A stretch of DNA of 64,000 nt from Rhabdophis nuchalis (lineage: Eukaryota > Chordata > Lepidosauria > Squamata > Natricidae): contig CM077643.1 in assembly GCA_039707465.1 (NCBI GenBank), forward strand, positions 62,746,605 through 62,810,604, given 5' to 3'. The notes under the pieces were generated by a model, which was given only the letters and a program-made list of their open reading frames with translations, did no database searches and had not been told where the DNA came from. The position numbers and the translations under genes are program-made. Position 1 is the stretch's first letter. Each line of letters begins with the position of its first letter. This document shows, in pieces, positions 1-11,877 of this stretch.

Positions 1-262
1 TTATTAATACAGTATAACTTTTATCTGGATGTTTGTACACGACTGCCAGCATAGAATTTAGAATTTATGATGTATGCATTTATTTTCACCTTGTAGTATT
101 ATTGACAAATGTATTACCAATGTCTTATTAACTAGCCCTGGAGGGGCCAACGATCTCGACGTGAAAGTTCTCAAAATATTTTTGTACTTCACCTTACCCT
201 ACCCTACCTTTAAAAATTTGTAAAAACCAATAAAACTTTTGCAATAAACAAAAAACGAAACA
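1..262 (+). mobile_element. 3' end of an ORF1-only-type L1 element (copy a)
   Basis: The stretch ends with a segment much like the 3' UTR of the full-length copy at 50263-52253: a GAGG..CC.ACGA..T.GACGTGA motif, CTCAAAAT, an ACCTTACCCTACCCTACC run, then AATAAAACTTTTGCAAT and an A-rich tail. Only the 3' UTR lies in the window, so whether this copy had ORF1 alone cannot be seen here. It abuts the duplicated block that begins near 267. Confidence 0.65.
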
Positions 263-266
263 AAAA

Positions 267-1446
267 ACAAAGGGCGAACTTTGCCCTCACTAGCATGGAA
301 GACGTTACCTAATCGGGTAATGAAACATCTGCAGGCAAACAACCAAGCTCTTGGACCCTACAGTTCAACCCCAAGTTATAAATATTATCTTCTTTTGATA
401 AGAAATCTAGAATGAAAAACAAGGATGGTTGAAAACACGGCATATATTTATTATAGAGAAGATTTTGGGAGTCCAAATGTATGTCTTCGTTTATCTGAAT
501 AGTTGTAGTGTAGAAGCAAGGCAGAATCGTTCAGAGTTGCATCATAAGACATAAAAAGAAATAATAACTTTAAGCTATAAGAAATAGATTTCTGTTGGGC
601 ATAACAAATAATTCCTAAAGGTAATAATTATTCAATAATGGAACAGCTTGCCCTGGGAGATGATGGACTCTCCTTCACTAGACCTATTTCAACAGAACCG
701 AGATGGATATCAGTGAGTGCTCAGCACTGTAATTGTGAATTCTAGTACTGGGCAAGAGATTGGATTAGATGGTTTCTTGAAATGTCTCCTCCTTCAGAGT
801 CTTTCCTATCCTGCTCCCTTTGAGATGCATTTGGACTATCACTAATAGAACTTCTGATGATATAACCACATTATTTAGGATTAAGCCCTGCCATCTGTAA
901 ATCTTTCAGTGTTCTCTATCTTACTTGGAATTCTGTAACTCAGTTGCTAATTATTACTCAACTAAACAAATATCTATTGCTGGTTGAACTGGTAACGGTT
1001 CACAGTTATTTGTTCTGCTTTCAGTAAATAATCCAGCTGGTTTAAGTTCTTACGGTCATATGTCTTCCCAAATAATATTTTTAAATGCAGTTTCTTTATA
1101 ACATATGTGAAAGTGCCTCAAACGCTTCTATTATTTAGCTTTTCCAGTCTGTATTATATAAACTTTTCCAATATTTATAAGATTCTAATCGATTTAATTT
1201 CCCAATTGTATAATGTAGAATAATCGTGGCCCCAAGTCAGTTAAGCTAAGATATAGCAAATTGATCGACAACATAACCATAACTATTAATCATGATGCTA
1301 AATAATGTTTGTATGCACAGAGTCATCCTAATCTGATTAAGAAACAGGCACAAAATACTCATGCTGCGCTAAGGAACATCTGCACTTCCAATACATTACT
1401 GGTGTTGCTTCTGAAAAACAAAAAAGGACTACTATTCTTAAAAGGC
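267..1446 (+). repeat. Segmental duplication block A, first copy
   Basis: This block reappears in the same orientation at 53985-56032 with roughly one to two differences per 60 bases wherever I compared lines. The first copy keeps an uninterrupted stretch near 1060-1075 (CCAAATAATATTTTT) where the second copy carries an 886-bp L1-type insertion, so this copy shows the empty site. Similarity stops at about 1446, where CR1 sequence begins. No host coding exon is visible. The short motif at 300-345 (GACGTTACC...GTAATGAAAC) is one I associate with interspersed repeats rather than a gene. Confidence 0.85.
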
Positions 1447-2795
1447 CTATATAGCGCCCATGCTGACCTTAATGGGGACACTAAAGAGATAGGTCAAGGT
1501 AGTTGTGATAATGATGACTCAAATAAGCAGGGGATTGTGGTCCAAAATGAAGAACTTTCTTCGGAAAGGCGGAATGGGGAGCCAAGTATCACACATCAGT
1601 CGCACAAGAAGAGCAAGGTATGCAAAAAGAGAAGTCACCTTCTGGTTGATGATTCAATCATAAGGGATGTAAATTTAGGAAAGGATATGGAGGTTTATAA
1701 AGATGTCAGGTGTCTGCCAGGTGCTACTGCCAGCAGAGACAAGTGGCATATTGTTAAGATAGTCAAGAATGCAAGTAAGGACTGCAACGTTGATGCGATT
1801 ATACATCTTGGCACTAATGATCTGTCCCAAAAAGATGTACTTTCTGTGAAGAATGATTTCCAGAGCTTGGGGTATGAATTTAATAGTATAGGTTGTAGGC
1901 TTATCTTTTCAGAGGTTTTTCTGGTATATAAGGAACAAAAAGGGAAGGGCCAGCATGTAGCAGACTTTAATGTGTGGCTAAAGGAGTGGTGTAAAAGGGA
2001 AGGCTTTGGTTTTATTAGTCGCTAGCCATTCCCAGCCATGCGTTGCTGTGGCCCAGTCTGGTTAAATGGACTACTAATCTATGTGTAGATCTACACCTGC
2101 ACACACAAACACGTACACACAACCACCATATAACTCCCAACCTACCTACCTACTGTATTTCTCCCTCTCTCCCTCTACCTACCTACCTACCTACCTACCT
2201 ACCTACCTACCGTATTTCTCCCTCTCTATCCCTCTACCTACCTACCTATCCACCTACTGTATTTCTCCCTCTCTCCCTCTACCTACCTATCTACCTACCT
2301 ATCTATCTACCTACCTACCTACCTACTGTATTTCTCCCTCTCCCTTTCTTTTCCTCTATCTACCTACTGTATTTCTCCCTCTCTCTATCCCTCTACCTAC
2401 CTACCTACCTACTGTATTTCTCCCTCAGAGTATTTTATGTTATAAAGGATGACATAATACCTGTGGCCCACTGCTCTCTCTGTATCTACCTACCTACCTT
2501 TTTAACAATTTTTTACATTTCCATTGCATGTACCTGGCACAGTTGTGACATCTACACAATCTAAATATATCATTGATGCTGTATTTCAAAGGAACGTTGT
2601 GGGAAAATTTGGAAGCGATCAGCACAGTACTTTCTGAGATTAGCGGTTTTGAATAAACTCTTGTTACATTTTTATTTATATAGATGATGCCTGTATCTGG
2701 GCCAATGTAAAACTGTACAAAAGAGATGGTTTGCACCAATCCAAGAAAGGGACTGAGTTACTTGGCATTACATTCACAGATTTTCAGATAAACAT
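1447..2795 (+). pseudogene. CR1 LINE ORF1 remnant (SGNH/esterase-like domain)
   Basis: An open frame up to the stop at 2025 encodes a domain with the layout of a CR1 ORF1 esterase: DDSIIRDV (the usual GDS block with G changed to D), RCLPGA, IIHLGTNDL, and a C-terminal WLKEWCKREGFGF. After the stop, frame fragments continue (KRDGLHQSKKGTELLG near 2720-2770 resembles the CR1 ORF1 C-terminus). A compound tandem repeat interrupts at 2133-2435. In known CR1 elements ORF1 is an RNA-binding protein with an esterase domain. Here it is broken by stops and the repeat, and the first-block Ser motif is altered, so it is a fossil. ORF2 follows at about 3030. The reading frame that starts at 1309 runs through duplication-block sequence into this element, so that N-terminal part is not CR1. 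Confidence 0.7.
2133..2435 (+). repeat. Compound tandem repeat: CCTA arrays with a TGTATTTCTCCCTCTC spacer
   Basis: About five higher-order units alternate a (CCTA)n/(CCTACCTAT)n run with a conserved spacer of the form GTATTTCTCCCTCTCTxCCCTCTA. The tetranucleotide number varies from unit to unit while the spacer is kept. The overlapping frames (TYLPTYLP...) are repeat translation, not protein genes. Confidence 0.9.
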
Positions 2796-3029
2796 TTAAA
2801 CTGAACAGCGGGGACAGAGAATTAATAGATACAGAACATTTCTGTCCCCAGCAATCTAAAATTCATAGGGCTATGTGCATGTAGCATAGATGTTTGTGCA
2901 GATAAGATTATCACTCCTGCTGTCAAGCAAAACGAAGCATTTAATAGTGAATACCATACCATGTGCATGAATCACACAAGTGGCAAGAAAATAGGGGCAG
3001 TCAGGCACAACACAGGTTATGTAGACAGT

Positions 3030-5521
3030 AAACACAGGGTCAATTAAAAAGGACTCAAATGTCTATACATCAATGCACAGAGTATGAGGAATAAATAGGG
3101 TGAATTAGAAATTCAAGTAAATGAGGGCAGATATGATATTGTTGCCATTACAGAAACTTGGTGGGATGAAACCCACAAATGGAACATACAGCTAGAAGGA
3201 TATAAATTATTTAAAAGAAATAGACCAAATAAAAGAGGAGATGGAGTTGCACTATATATAATAAATAACTACATCTCTACAGAAATAGAGCACAACAATG
3301 ATGAGAACTATCTTGAATGCATTTGGGCCAATATTAAAGGTTGTGGGGGGGAATGACATTGCTATAGGTCTATAATACAAGCAACCCAACCAAGCAGAGG
3401 AAGTAGATGAACTTTTTGCTAGTCAGCTAACTAAGGTATGTAGGAAGCACACTACAACAGTAATGGGGGATTTTAACTATCCTGACATCAACTGGAAAGC
3501 AACTCTGCACCAAGTGGAAGATCCAACAGGTTCCTAACAAACCTAGCAGACAACTTTGTTTCCCAAAAAGTAGAGAAGGGAACAGGGGAATTAGCCATAT
3601 TGGACTTAATTCTCACTAACAGAGAGGAAATGATAGAAAGCATTGAAGCCACCGGAACCCTGGGGACAAGTGACCATGGAATATTGGAATTCAACATTAT
3701 GCAGATATAAATAGTAGAACAAAGCCAAACTAGAGTCTTGGACTTTAAGAGAGCTAATTTCAATAAACTTACAGAGAGCTTGAGAAAAATTCCATGGATG
3801 AGAATCCACAAAGGGAAAACAACTCAAGAAATTTTGAAAAATGAGATTATAAAAGCCCAGTCTAGCACAATACCGATGAAGAAGAAAAATAACAGCTCCC
3901 AAAAGAAACCAACATGGCTGTATAAAGAACTCTCTGACAAATTGAAAGACAAAAAAGATAGGTATAAAAAGTGGAAAGAGGGGGACATAACTAAGGCAGA
4001 ATATCAGCAAATAGCCAGAGCCTGTAAAGATGAAGTGAGGAAAGCTAAGGCTCACAATGAGGAAAGGCTTGCCGTAAAAGTAAAAATTAACAACAACAAA
4101 AAAAGCTTCTTCCAACATGTTAAAAACAAGAAAAAAGTTAAGGAAACAATTGGTCCATTGCTTGGAGAAAGTAGCAAGAAGGTGACAAGCAACAGGGAGA
4201 AAGCAGAACTATTTAACTCATTTTTTGCATCTGTCTTCACACAAAGGGATAAAACAGTCCAACCTATCAAAAATAGCACCACAAAAATCAGATTAGGAAC
4301 ACAAGTTGAAATTGGGAAGAAAATGGTAAGTGAGCACCTGTCTACCCTAGATGAGTTCAAATCACCAGGACCAGATCTCAGAACTACTGAGCTATATCTT
4401 TCAAAGATCCTGGAGCACTGGGAAACTTCCAGAGGACTGGAAAAGGGCTGATGTGGTTCCCATCTTCAAAAAAGGGAAAAAAATAGATCCAGGAAACTAC
4501 AGACCTATCAGCCTGACTTCAATACCAGGAAAGACTCTGGAAAAGATAATCAAGAAATGTATTAGTGAACACCTAGAAGTAAACAAAGTAATAGCCAAAA
4601 GCCAACATGGGTTTGTCAAAAACAGATCATGCCAGTCTAATCTTGGTGTTAAAAAGTTTTATTGGTTTTTACAAATTTTTGGATAGGAAAAGTATAAATG
4701 AGACATTTTGAGGACATCTGTGTCGGAGGTGTCGGCTCCCTCCCAGGCTTCATACAGAAAAAAAAACAATACAATATTTTTTTCATTTTCCTACAAAGTG
4801 GAAAGAGATACCTACATATATCATTTCACAACTTCATGCAATCAATCATTTATTTCTATAAACATCCAGATAAGGGTTACGCTGTATAATAGAAAGTCAT
4901 TTGTGAGATCTGAGTCTTTTAGCTATTGTATCCTCTTCTCTTGCCAGTCTAACCTTATTGCATTCTTTGACAAAGTGACTAAATTAGTGGACCAGAGGAA
5001 TGCTGTTGATATAATTTACTTGGACTTCAGTAAGGCATTTGATAAGGTAGACCATAACCTACTACTAGATAAAGTAGAAGAATGTGGATTAGACAGCATC
5101 ACAACCAGTTGGATTTGTAACTGGCTGACCAACAACACTCAATGTGTAGTCCTCAATGGAACTGCATCTACATGGAGGGAAGTATGCAGTGGAGTACCCC
5201 AAGACTCTGTTTCACTCTTCAACATCTTCATCAATGATTTGGATGAGGGAATAAATAGGAACTCATCAAATTTGCAGATGACACCAAGCTGGCAGGAATA
5301 GCCAACACTCCAAAAGATAGGCTTAAGATACAGAAGGATCTTGACAAACTTGAACATTGGGCACTATTTAACAAAATTAAATTCAATGGTGAAAAGAGTA
5401 AGGTTCTACATTTAGGCAAGAAAAACAAAATGCACATGTACAGTATAGATGGTAACTTGCTCAATAGTAGTAACTGTGAGAGGGATCTTGGAGTCCTAGT
5501 GGACAACCATTTAATATGAGC
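3030..5521 (+). pseudogene. CR1 LINE ORF2 (endonuclease plus RT), broken copy
   Basis: Sequence order matches CR1 ORF2. First comes an APE-like endonuclease start (YINAQSMRNK, then ITETWWDE near 3150), then a basic linker (3738-4330). Reverse transcriptase blocks follow: [16 protein letters not shown] and NYRPISLTS at 4435-4520, QHGFVKNRSC at 4600-4630, then [13 protein letters not shown] at 5020-5060 and SGVPQ at 5190. Frameshifts and stops are frequent (for example TAG near 3100, loss of frame near 4370). A 297-bp L1-type insertion with a TSD splits it at 4645-4941. The copy ends abruptly at about 5521 inside the RT C-terminal region (NHLI.ASQ), so its 3' third was lost by deletion, since target-primed insertion does not truncate 3' ends. 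It is not expected to be active. Confidence 0.85.
4645..4941 (-). mobile_element. 5'-truncated L1-type element (copy b) inside CR1
   Basis: The insert is the 3' end of the same family as 18487-20514 on the minus strand: its plus-strand start reads AAAAAGTTTTATTGGTTTTTAC and its far end encodes the basic C-terminal tail of ORF1 in reverse. Flanking direct repeats TGCCAGTCTAATCTT (4630-4644) and TGCCAGTCTAACCTT (4942-4956) differ by one base and duplicate CR1 sequence, which is a clear TSD. Confidence 0.9.
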
Positions 5522-5597
5522 CAGACACACATCTCCACGGACACCATTTTTGCCATTTATTGGCTATGTGGTTCATCCTTTATACCTAAGCAAGTCA

Positions 5598-5705
<108 letters not shown>

Positions 5706-6548
5706 TCTGATTTCTGTCTAATTGCTATGCCTGCCCATCTCAAGCAAGTAATCCTGGGCCACAAACAAACACAAAACAGTTAAAAAACAAGTACAGTATA
5801 ATAAACATTAAACATATATGGCTACTGAGAAAAAGCCATCACAGATATTAATTGTAGCCAGGAAAAACGACCGTTCACATCCTCAGGGCCCCAGAATGGG
5901 GAACAAAGCCAGATCTTCAAGGACTTACAAAAGGCTAACAGGATAGGGTGGTCCTGGTCCTAACTGTTTGACTAGCTATTAGAAAAAAGCATATGTATCT
6001 AATTTTTGAAAGCCATACCTATAACCAATCAACATTAAATGGGTTCCTGAACTTTTCATTTATTTCGATTGCTGAAAAAGCCTTTTTTTTGTTTGCCAAT
6101 CTTAAGGAATGTTTAAAATAAATATGCCTGTATACTTTTGGTTAATGCTTAAGTGAGTATTTCCACACAATTCTGTAATCTGATGTGTATAAATAGCAGA
6201 AGAAAAAGGGCAGAAGACCTATTTGAATGAATGAAAGTTCTCCGTATATACAGTGAGTAATCTCATGGAATGGAGGTGCGGGTTTAAAGTCACTGCATTA
6301 AGTCTGTTTGTCTTTTTATGTAGTTTACAAATTTATAAAGTTGAAGAGACTTCTAATGTTATTTGTAGTAATCATGCTTATAATTTCTAGTCCTATATTT
6401 AGAATTCTATAACATAGCATTTTAATTGCTTCACTACAATAAATACTTGTGCATGAAGTGAAAAGAAAATATTATTTAAAAAGAAGCAACAAAAAGAGTG
6501 AATAGATTTCAAATTTGCATAAATCATTGTATGGGGTATATGTGGAGT

Positions 6549-6593
6549 GTGAGGGAGGGAGGGAGGGGAAAGAGACAGAGAGAGAGAGAGAGA
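6549..6593 (+). repeat. GGGA/GA purine tract
   Basis: GAGG(GAGG)n followed by AGAGACAGAGAGAGAGA. A slightly shorter paralogous tract lies at 59097-59137 in the second duplication copy. Confidence 0.9.
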
Positions 6594-7019
6594 TCTCCCT
6601 ACTGGTCTCTCTTAGGATACAAAAAAACTGCAATGCTCATTGTAATGCAAATTGAAGCTCTGAACTGGGGTATGTAAAAGGAATTCAGATTACCCGATTA
6701 TTTACAAAGCAAAGTGGCAGAGAAAATTATTCTTCATTTAGTACATTTTACATCATAAGTCTACATTAAAAACAAAGAAGGGTAGAACTTTATATATTAA
6801 TCATTAATAAAGAGTAGATCAGATGCATTTACATATTAAAATGTTTTATATAAAACTTAAAATTATAGACAGGAGAGGAAAACTATTTTCATTTGGCAAA
6901 ATATACATACAGAATCTAAAGCAGGGGTAGACAACTATGGAAACTTTATGAGCTGTGGACTTCAACTCCCAGAATTCCCAAGCCATCATACCTATGCATG
7001 GTCTAAAGTACTCTGCAGC

Positions 7020-7219
7020 CAGTGGTGGGATTCAATTTTTTTCACTACCGGTTCTGTGGGTGAGGCTTGGTGGGCGTGGCAAGGGAAGGATACTGTACAA
7101 ACTCCATTTTCTCCCGATCAGCTGGGACTCCGGAGGCAGAGAATAGATGGGGGCGGGGCCAGTCAGAGGTGGTATTTACCGGTTTTCTGAACTACTCAAC
7201 ATTTCTGCTACCACCTCTG
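7020..7219 (+). mobile_element. 200-bp hAT-like MITE
   Basis: Termini are CAGTGGTGGGATTC and CTACCACCTCTG, with near-match 8-bp TSDs TCTGCAGC and TCTGCAAC (7 of 8). The 8-bp TSD and CAG..CTG ends fit non-autonomous hAT elements. Relatives lie at 30207-30481, 56072-56225 (reversed) and 59557-59756 (the paralogous copy). Confidence 0.8.
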
Positions 7220-7554
7220 TCTGCAACACATAAAGTTGAAATGAGGGGCAGACAACCAATGGCAGGTTTGTGTGGGCTTCCTCAGAGAGAACCAGTGCTA
7301 AAAATGATCCCCATTCCAACTCCAGCCTGCCATTAAGCTTTTGCATGAGCTGAGAGAAACTTGTAGTCCTAGCAATTTCGTAGAAAGCAAGGCAGTTTTT
7401 TTTAATTTCTTTTTTTTTTTGCAAGACAGGAAGTTTTGCTTTAAGTACAGTATAAGATTTTCTTTTCATGTCAGGTTTTCCACCTTCTCAGTTTTTGCAT
7501 TACCTAACTCAAAACTGTAGAAAATGACTCTTTATTTTCAGCAATCATGTATTT

Positions 7555-7740
7555 GTTTGTTTGTTTATTTATTTCATCAAGCATGGATTAGATAACAGAT
7601 ATAAGCATACCCATGTTTATGAATGCATGAAATGAACACGAATACAAAGGAATATTAGGACAGGGATGGTAGATGAGGTCTTTAAGGGGCTTATGCAGGC
7701 CTCTTAAAGACCTTGTAGGAATGGGGTGAGGTCAACAAAG
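7555..7740 (-). repeat. Degraded LINE 3' fragment, L3/CR1-like
   Basis: After an (ATTT)n-like run, the segment GACAGGGATGGTAG...AGACCT..TAGGAATGGGGTGAGGTCAA resembles the minus-strand LINE fragment at 48060-48180. Similarity is partial, so the assignment is tentative. Confidence 0.45.
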
Positions 7741-7949
7741 ACAGTCTGAGGTTAAAGTTTTTGGGGTTTGGGTCCCATGGTAAATTTTGGAGAAATCCCC
7801 AAGGGCTACAGAATAAAAGGATAGCAGCTCCAGGGTGTGAAACAGACTTTCACATCCTAGGGTAGCAGGAGAAGGCAAGATAATAAAAGTAAAATTCAGA
7901 AAGGTAATAGGGAGAACAGTTTTGCATACAGAATGGCAATTGTATAGGC

Positions 7950-8524
7950 CAGTGATGGCTAACCTTTTTCCCATTACGTGCCAAAAGTGGGGGGAGTGCA
8001 GGGGGGATAATGCGCAGGTGTGTCCACACCCATAATGCTATAAAGTGCATGACATCCCTGCATCCCCCTCGCTTTTGGTGCATAATGAACCCATTTTTCA
8101 CCCTCCCCACCCCCACCCCATCGGAGGCCCTCCGGAGGCTTCAGCAGGCTTCCTTGAAGCCTCCGGAGCGCAAAAAATTGCCCTACGGGCAACCCAGAAG
8201 TGATTTCCAGTTTGGCCATAGGCCAATTTTTCACCCTCTGGAGGCTTCAGGGAAGCCTCTTGAAGGCTCCAGAGGGCAAAAAACAGCTCTATAGACAACT
8301 AGGAAGTCCGTACCCGAACTTCTGGTTTGTGCATTGGGTTGTTTTTCACCCTCCTAAGCTTCAGGGAAGCCTCCAGAGGGTGAAAAACAGCCTTAAAAGA
8401 AGGCCATAGTCAGCTGGCCAGCGTGCGCATGTGCGCTGGAGCTGACAGGGCAAAGCCTTTCGTGTCCTAACAAATGGCTCCTCATGCCACCTGTGGCACG
8501 CATGCCATAGGTTCGCCATCACGG
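7950..8524 (+). mobile_element. 575-bp non-autonomous hAT-like element
   Basis: Termini CAGTGATGGCTAACC and GGTTCGCCATCACGG are inverted repeats, flanked by near-match 8-bp duplications GTATAGGC and GTATAAGC. The inside contains repeated modules of a GGAGGCTTCAGG...AAGCCTCC...GGGCAAAAAA type in both orientations, giving several internal fold-backs. It has no transposase frame. Rearranged relatives are at 60057-60360 and 62888-63590. Confidence 0.82.
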
Positions 8525-8874
8525 GTATAAGCCCTTTCATTTGGCGTTAAAGCTCAGGCTTTCTCTCTCCTGACCCATCTGTAAGGTACATAAGGGAACC
8601 AAAAATAGGTGTGGATTCAGCAGCTGTTAAGTTGTGAGATGCACTCCCAAAGCCTGGGTGTCCATATGCAGCTGTCATCAGAAAAGGTCAGAGCTTTGTC
8701 CAGGTGGCCAACTGCCATTTCTCTTGAATTGAATATGTGTTCTGATCACTGCTAACTAAGTGGTGCCTGGAATTTACCCTCATTGGTCTAAATGGCGCTT
8801 TCCCTCTAACTGTAATTGTTTTGTTTAGGAATAAAGTAAAAATTAAAAAAAACCTTGAATAAGCGTGCACTTTT

Positions 8875-10284
8875 TTTTAAACAATTTTTATTGGTTTTTA
8901 CAAATTTTGTAAAGAGGAAAAGGGTATATAGGATGTAGAAGAAATGTTTTAGGGCTTCCATGTCGGAAGTGGTGGCCGCCTCCAAGATTTCATACAAAAG
9001 TTTTTTCAGTATAAGGTGGAAAGAGATACATACATATCATATCATAAATTTCATGCATTCAATCATTTGTTCCTGTTGACATCCGTTTAGGAATTACAAT
9101 ATATAAAAGAAAAAAAATCATTTTTGTGATCTGAGTCTTTTGGCTTTTGTGTCTTCTTCCTTCCTGCCAGTGGGCGGAGCCATGGCCCCTCCCGCTCCCC
9201 CATTTTTGTCCTCCAGGATTGAGGAATGTTTTTTAAGAAAGGCTTCCGCCTCTTCAATTGTTTTAATTCTTACTCTCCCCCCCTCCCAGAACACCAACAT
9301 TCCTTCAGGCATTGACCACTTGAACCACACCCCTTTTTTATACAATTTTTTGGATAAGAAGGAATATTTCCTTCTTATCTCTCGAATCTTTTTCGGGATC
9401 TGCTTCAAAATAGAGATCTCTTTCTGCTGGTATATCAAAGGGCCATCTCGCTGTGCTCTCAGAATCTCATCCCTTGTTGACCTTCTTACAAATTTAATAT
9501 GTATCTCTCTGGGTACATTTATTCTGGCATATGCTGAATTAATTCTGTGAATCAGGTCTATGTCCCCCCAGATGTATTCTTTACTCTTTTTAGTATAATC
9601 TGCTAAAATTGTGCACATTAAATCTTTTAAATTTTCTGAATCTGATTCTGGAACATTTTGAAACCTTAAAAAGTAAGACATTCTTTCAAAATCCATTCTA
9701 AACATATGACCAGCAAGGTCCACAATTTCTTTTTGAGAATCCCTTATCTCGCCCCTCATCTCAACTGCCCCACCTCCAACTCATCAATTTTTGTTTATTT
9801 TCCATTAGTGCTCTCTGTGTCTCCAAAAGTTCCAATCTTGAACTTATCATGTCTTTCCGGATTTCTTTTATTTCTTTCATTATATTTTGAAGCGTTTCCT
9901 CTATTGATGGTTGTTGAGTGTCCTCTCCAGCTGCTTCTTTCTGTATCATTGAAGTAATTTTTGCTTGCTGTAGAGTTGGACTAGCTTTCACAGAAGCAGG
10001 GGCAGAAAGAGATTTCCCAGATGGAGGCTTTCTTGCTGCCATAGTAAAAGTTTTAAGTTCTTGTAGGTAAGATGGTGTCTGGTGGGTGAGCAGTCCGTGA
10101 GATCGGAGAAAAGGGAAAGTCTGTATCCGAATTTAAAATGTAATTTGCATAAAGTCCAGAGAGAATTTTTTTTACAATCCAATCCAGTAAAAAAAGAAGG
10201 CACACAAAGGGAGAAATCCCGAGAGTCACTTGAGTTGGCTTGTATGTAAATTTTACAGTCCTGTAAAATTGAAGGAATGCTCAC
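8875..10284 (-). mobile_element. L1-type ORF1-only element (copy c), 3' part
   Basis: This minus-strand element is cut by an L2/gypsy nest; its 5' remainder is 14835-15048. The outer 18-bp TSD GAATAAGCGTGCACTTTT occurs at 8857-8874 and again at 15049-15066, proving that 8875-15048 is one insertion with later guests. The second duplication copy shows the uninterrupted site near 63913-63930. ORF1 is followed directly by a short 3' UTR ending in AATAAAA.TTGTTTAAA, with no ORF2. Confidence 0.9.
9118..10042 (-). pseudogene. L1 ORF1 protein of copy c, one frameshift
   Basis: Read on the minus strand from the ATG at 10042, the protein begins MAARKPP, has a coiled-coil-like segment ([18 protein letters not shown]), then shifts frame near 9760. 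It continues with the RRM-like block ([19 protein letters not shown]), [19 protein letters not shown], a [16 protein letters not shown] block and the C-terminal domain ([18 protein letters not shown]). It ends in a Gly/Ala/Pro-rich basic tail. The domain order is that of L1 ORF1p, an RNA-binding chaperone. The frameshift makes this copy a pseudogene. One residue appears deleted in ARIN(E)VPREI compared with sister copies. Confidence 0.88.
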
Positions 10285-10285
10285 A

Positions 10286-11429
10286 TATCAAAATTTTATT
10301 ATTTATTATTATTTATTTTATTTTTCGAATTTATAAACCGCACCCATCTCACCACATAGGGACTCGGGGCGGCACACAGAGAATATAAAATATAAATATA
10401 CAAATATACAAAAATAAAACATTCTTAAAATTAAATTAAATTAACCCACCCTGTGCTAAAACCCATATTAAAACCCCTGAATTAAAACTTTGGTAACTAA
10501 AAGCAGTACGATGTTCAAGTAAGATCATGCCAGGCCGGCTTGTTGGAAAAAGTGCGTTTTTAAACTGCTGGTGGAAAAGGTGGAGGTCCGAGATGACACG
10601 GAGGTCGGGGGGAAGAGCATTCCAGAGGGTTGGGCCCATCACAGAGAAGGCTCTTCCCCTGGGCATCACCAACCGGCATTGCCCGGTTGACGGCACCCGG
10701 AGCAGACCCTCTCTGTGAGAGCGGATTGGTTGTAGGGACGTATGGGGCAGCAGACGGTCTCGTAGGTAGCTAGGCCCCATGCCATGGAGCACCTTGAAGA
10801 TGGTCATCAAAACCTTGTAACGTACCCGGAAGGTCACAGGCAGCCAGTGCAGCTCGCACAGGAGTGGTGTTATGTGGGATTGCCTTGAAGCACCCATAAT
10901 CACCCACGCGGCCGCATTCTGGACCAACTGAAACCTCCAAGTGTATCTCAAGGGGAGCCCCATGTAGAGAGCGTTATAGTAGTCCAGGCAAGAAGTCACG
11001 AGCGCTTGAGTGACTGTGCGAAGCGCCTCCCGGTCAAGTAAGGGGCGCAATTGGTGGACCAGGTGGACCTGGTAAAACGCCCCCCTGGCCATGGCCGCCA
11101 CCTGATTCTCCAGGGACAGCCGGGAATCCAGGAGGACTCCTAAATTGTGTGCCCTCTCCCCAGGGGCCAGTACTTCGCCCCCCATGGCCAGTGATGGAGT
11201 CAACTGGCTAAACCGGGAGGCCGGAAACCACAGCCACTCGGTCTTGGATGGGTTGAGTTTGAGTTTGTTGCTGCCCATCCAGATCCGTACGGCCTCCAAA
11301 CACCGGGACATCACCTCAATGGCATCGTTGGGGTGGTTTGGGGTAGAGATGTACAGCTGAGTGTCATCAGCATACAGATGGTATTCTACCCCAAAACCAC
11401 GGATGATCTTACCCAGCAGTTTCATATAC
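10286..11429 (-). pseudogene. L2-type LINE, 3' half of ORF2
   Basis: On the minus strand this encodes the end of an L2-clade reverse transcriptase: [12 protein letters not shown] (catalytic YADD present), [44 protein letters not shown] and LWNALPPDLR. The frame is open from about 11429 to the stop near 10436. The 3' UTR has the family signature GTGxxGCCCCGAGTCCC...GGTTTATAAAT followed by an ATTATT-rich tail (10286-10330). The 5' part of the same element is at 14485-14834 and about 300 bp between them is missing. It sits inside copy c of the L1-type element. Confidence 0.85.
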
Positions 11430-11746
11430 TGTGGAGTCCTTGACTTGCGACCGGTCCTCGACTTACGACTGGCTGCAGGTCTTCGACTCCCGCTCAAAAC
11501 ACCCGGCAACAGCCAGTCGTGCCTGATTGGCTAAGACGCAACTGGCTGAGCCGGGGTTTCTATGCGGCCTGATTGGCTCCCTGCCTGACAGCTCCAATAT
11601 AAATAGCTGTCAGGCAGGGAATGCCCTATCTACCGCACTTCATTCTCTTGTAAATACGTTCTGGTATTTTGCTCTATTGTAGCCAATAAACGGCAGTTAC
11701 TTTTTCAAATCCTACCGGTCTGGACTCCCTCTGTCTACACTTAACA
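11430..11746 (+). mobile_element. 5' LTR of a Ty3/gypsy element
   Basis: The 317-bp unit begins TGTGGAGTCC and ends TTAACA. It contains a TATAAATA box (about 11598) inside a GCTGTCAGGCAGGGA palindromic setting and an AATAAA signal near 11690. Immediately after it, CTGGCGCCGAGGG is a plausible tRNA primer-binding site. No 3' LTR is present. Confidence 0.8.
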
Positions 11747-11877
11747 CTGGCGCCGAGGGCTGGGGACCTGGTCTAGGATTACTTTCTTCCTTCAGACTCT
11801 TCTTCCTGCAAGAGAAACTCCGTGTCAAAGAATCTTTTTTTTTTCTTTTGCGGTACGATCTTACTTGTGCGAACGCT

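Noticed and set aside
1309..1446. N-terminal part of the 238-aa frame as a host gene exon
   Set aside because: The first 45 codons are duplication-block sequence that is not kept open in the second copy (55900-56030); only the later part resembles CR1 ORF1.
2043..2564. 173-aa and 123-aa frames rich in Tyr, Leu, Pro and Thr
   Set aside because: They are translations of the CCTA compound repeat in two frames; no domain and no conserved start.
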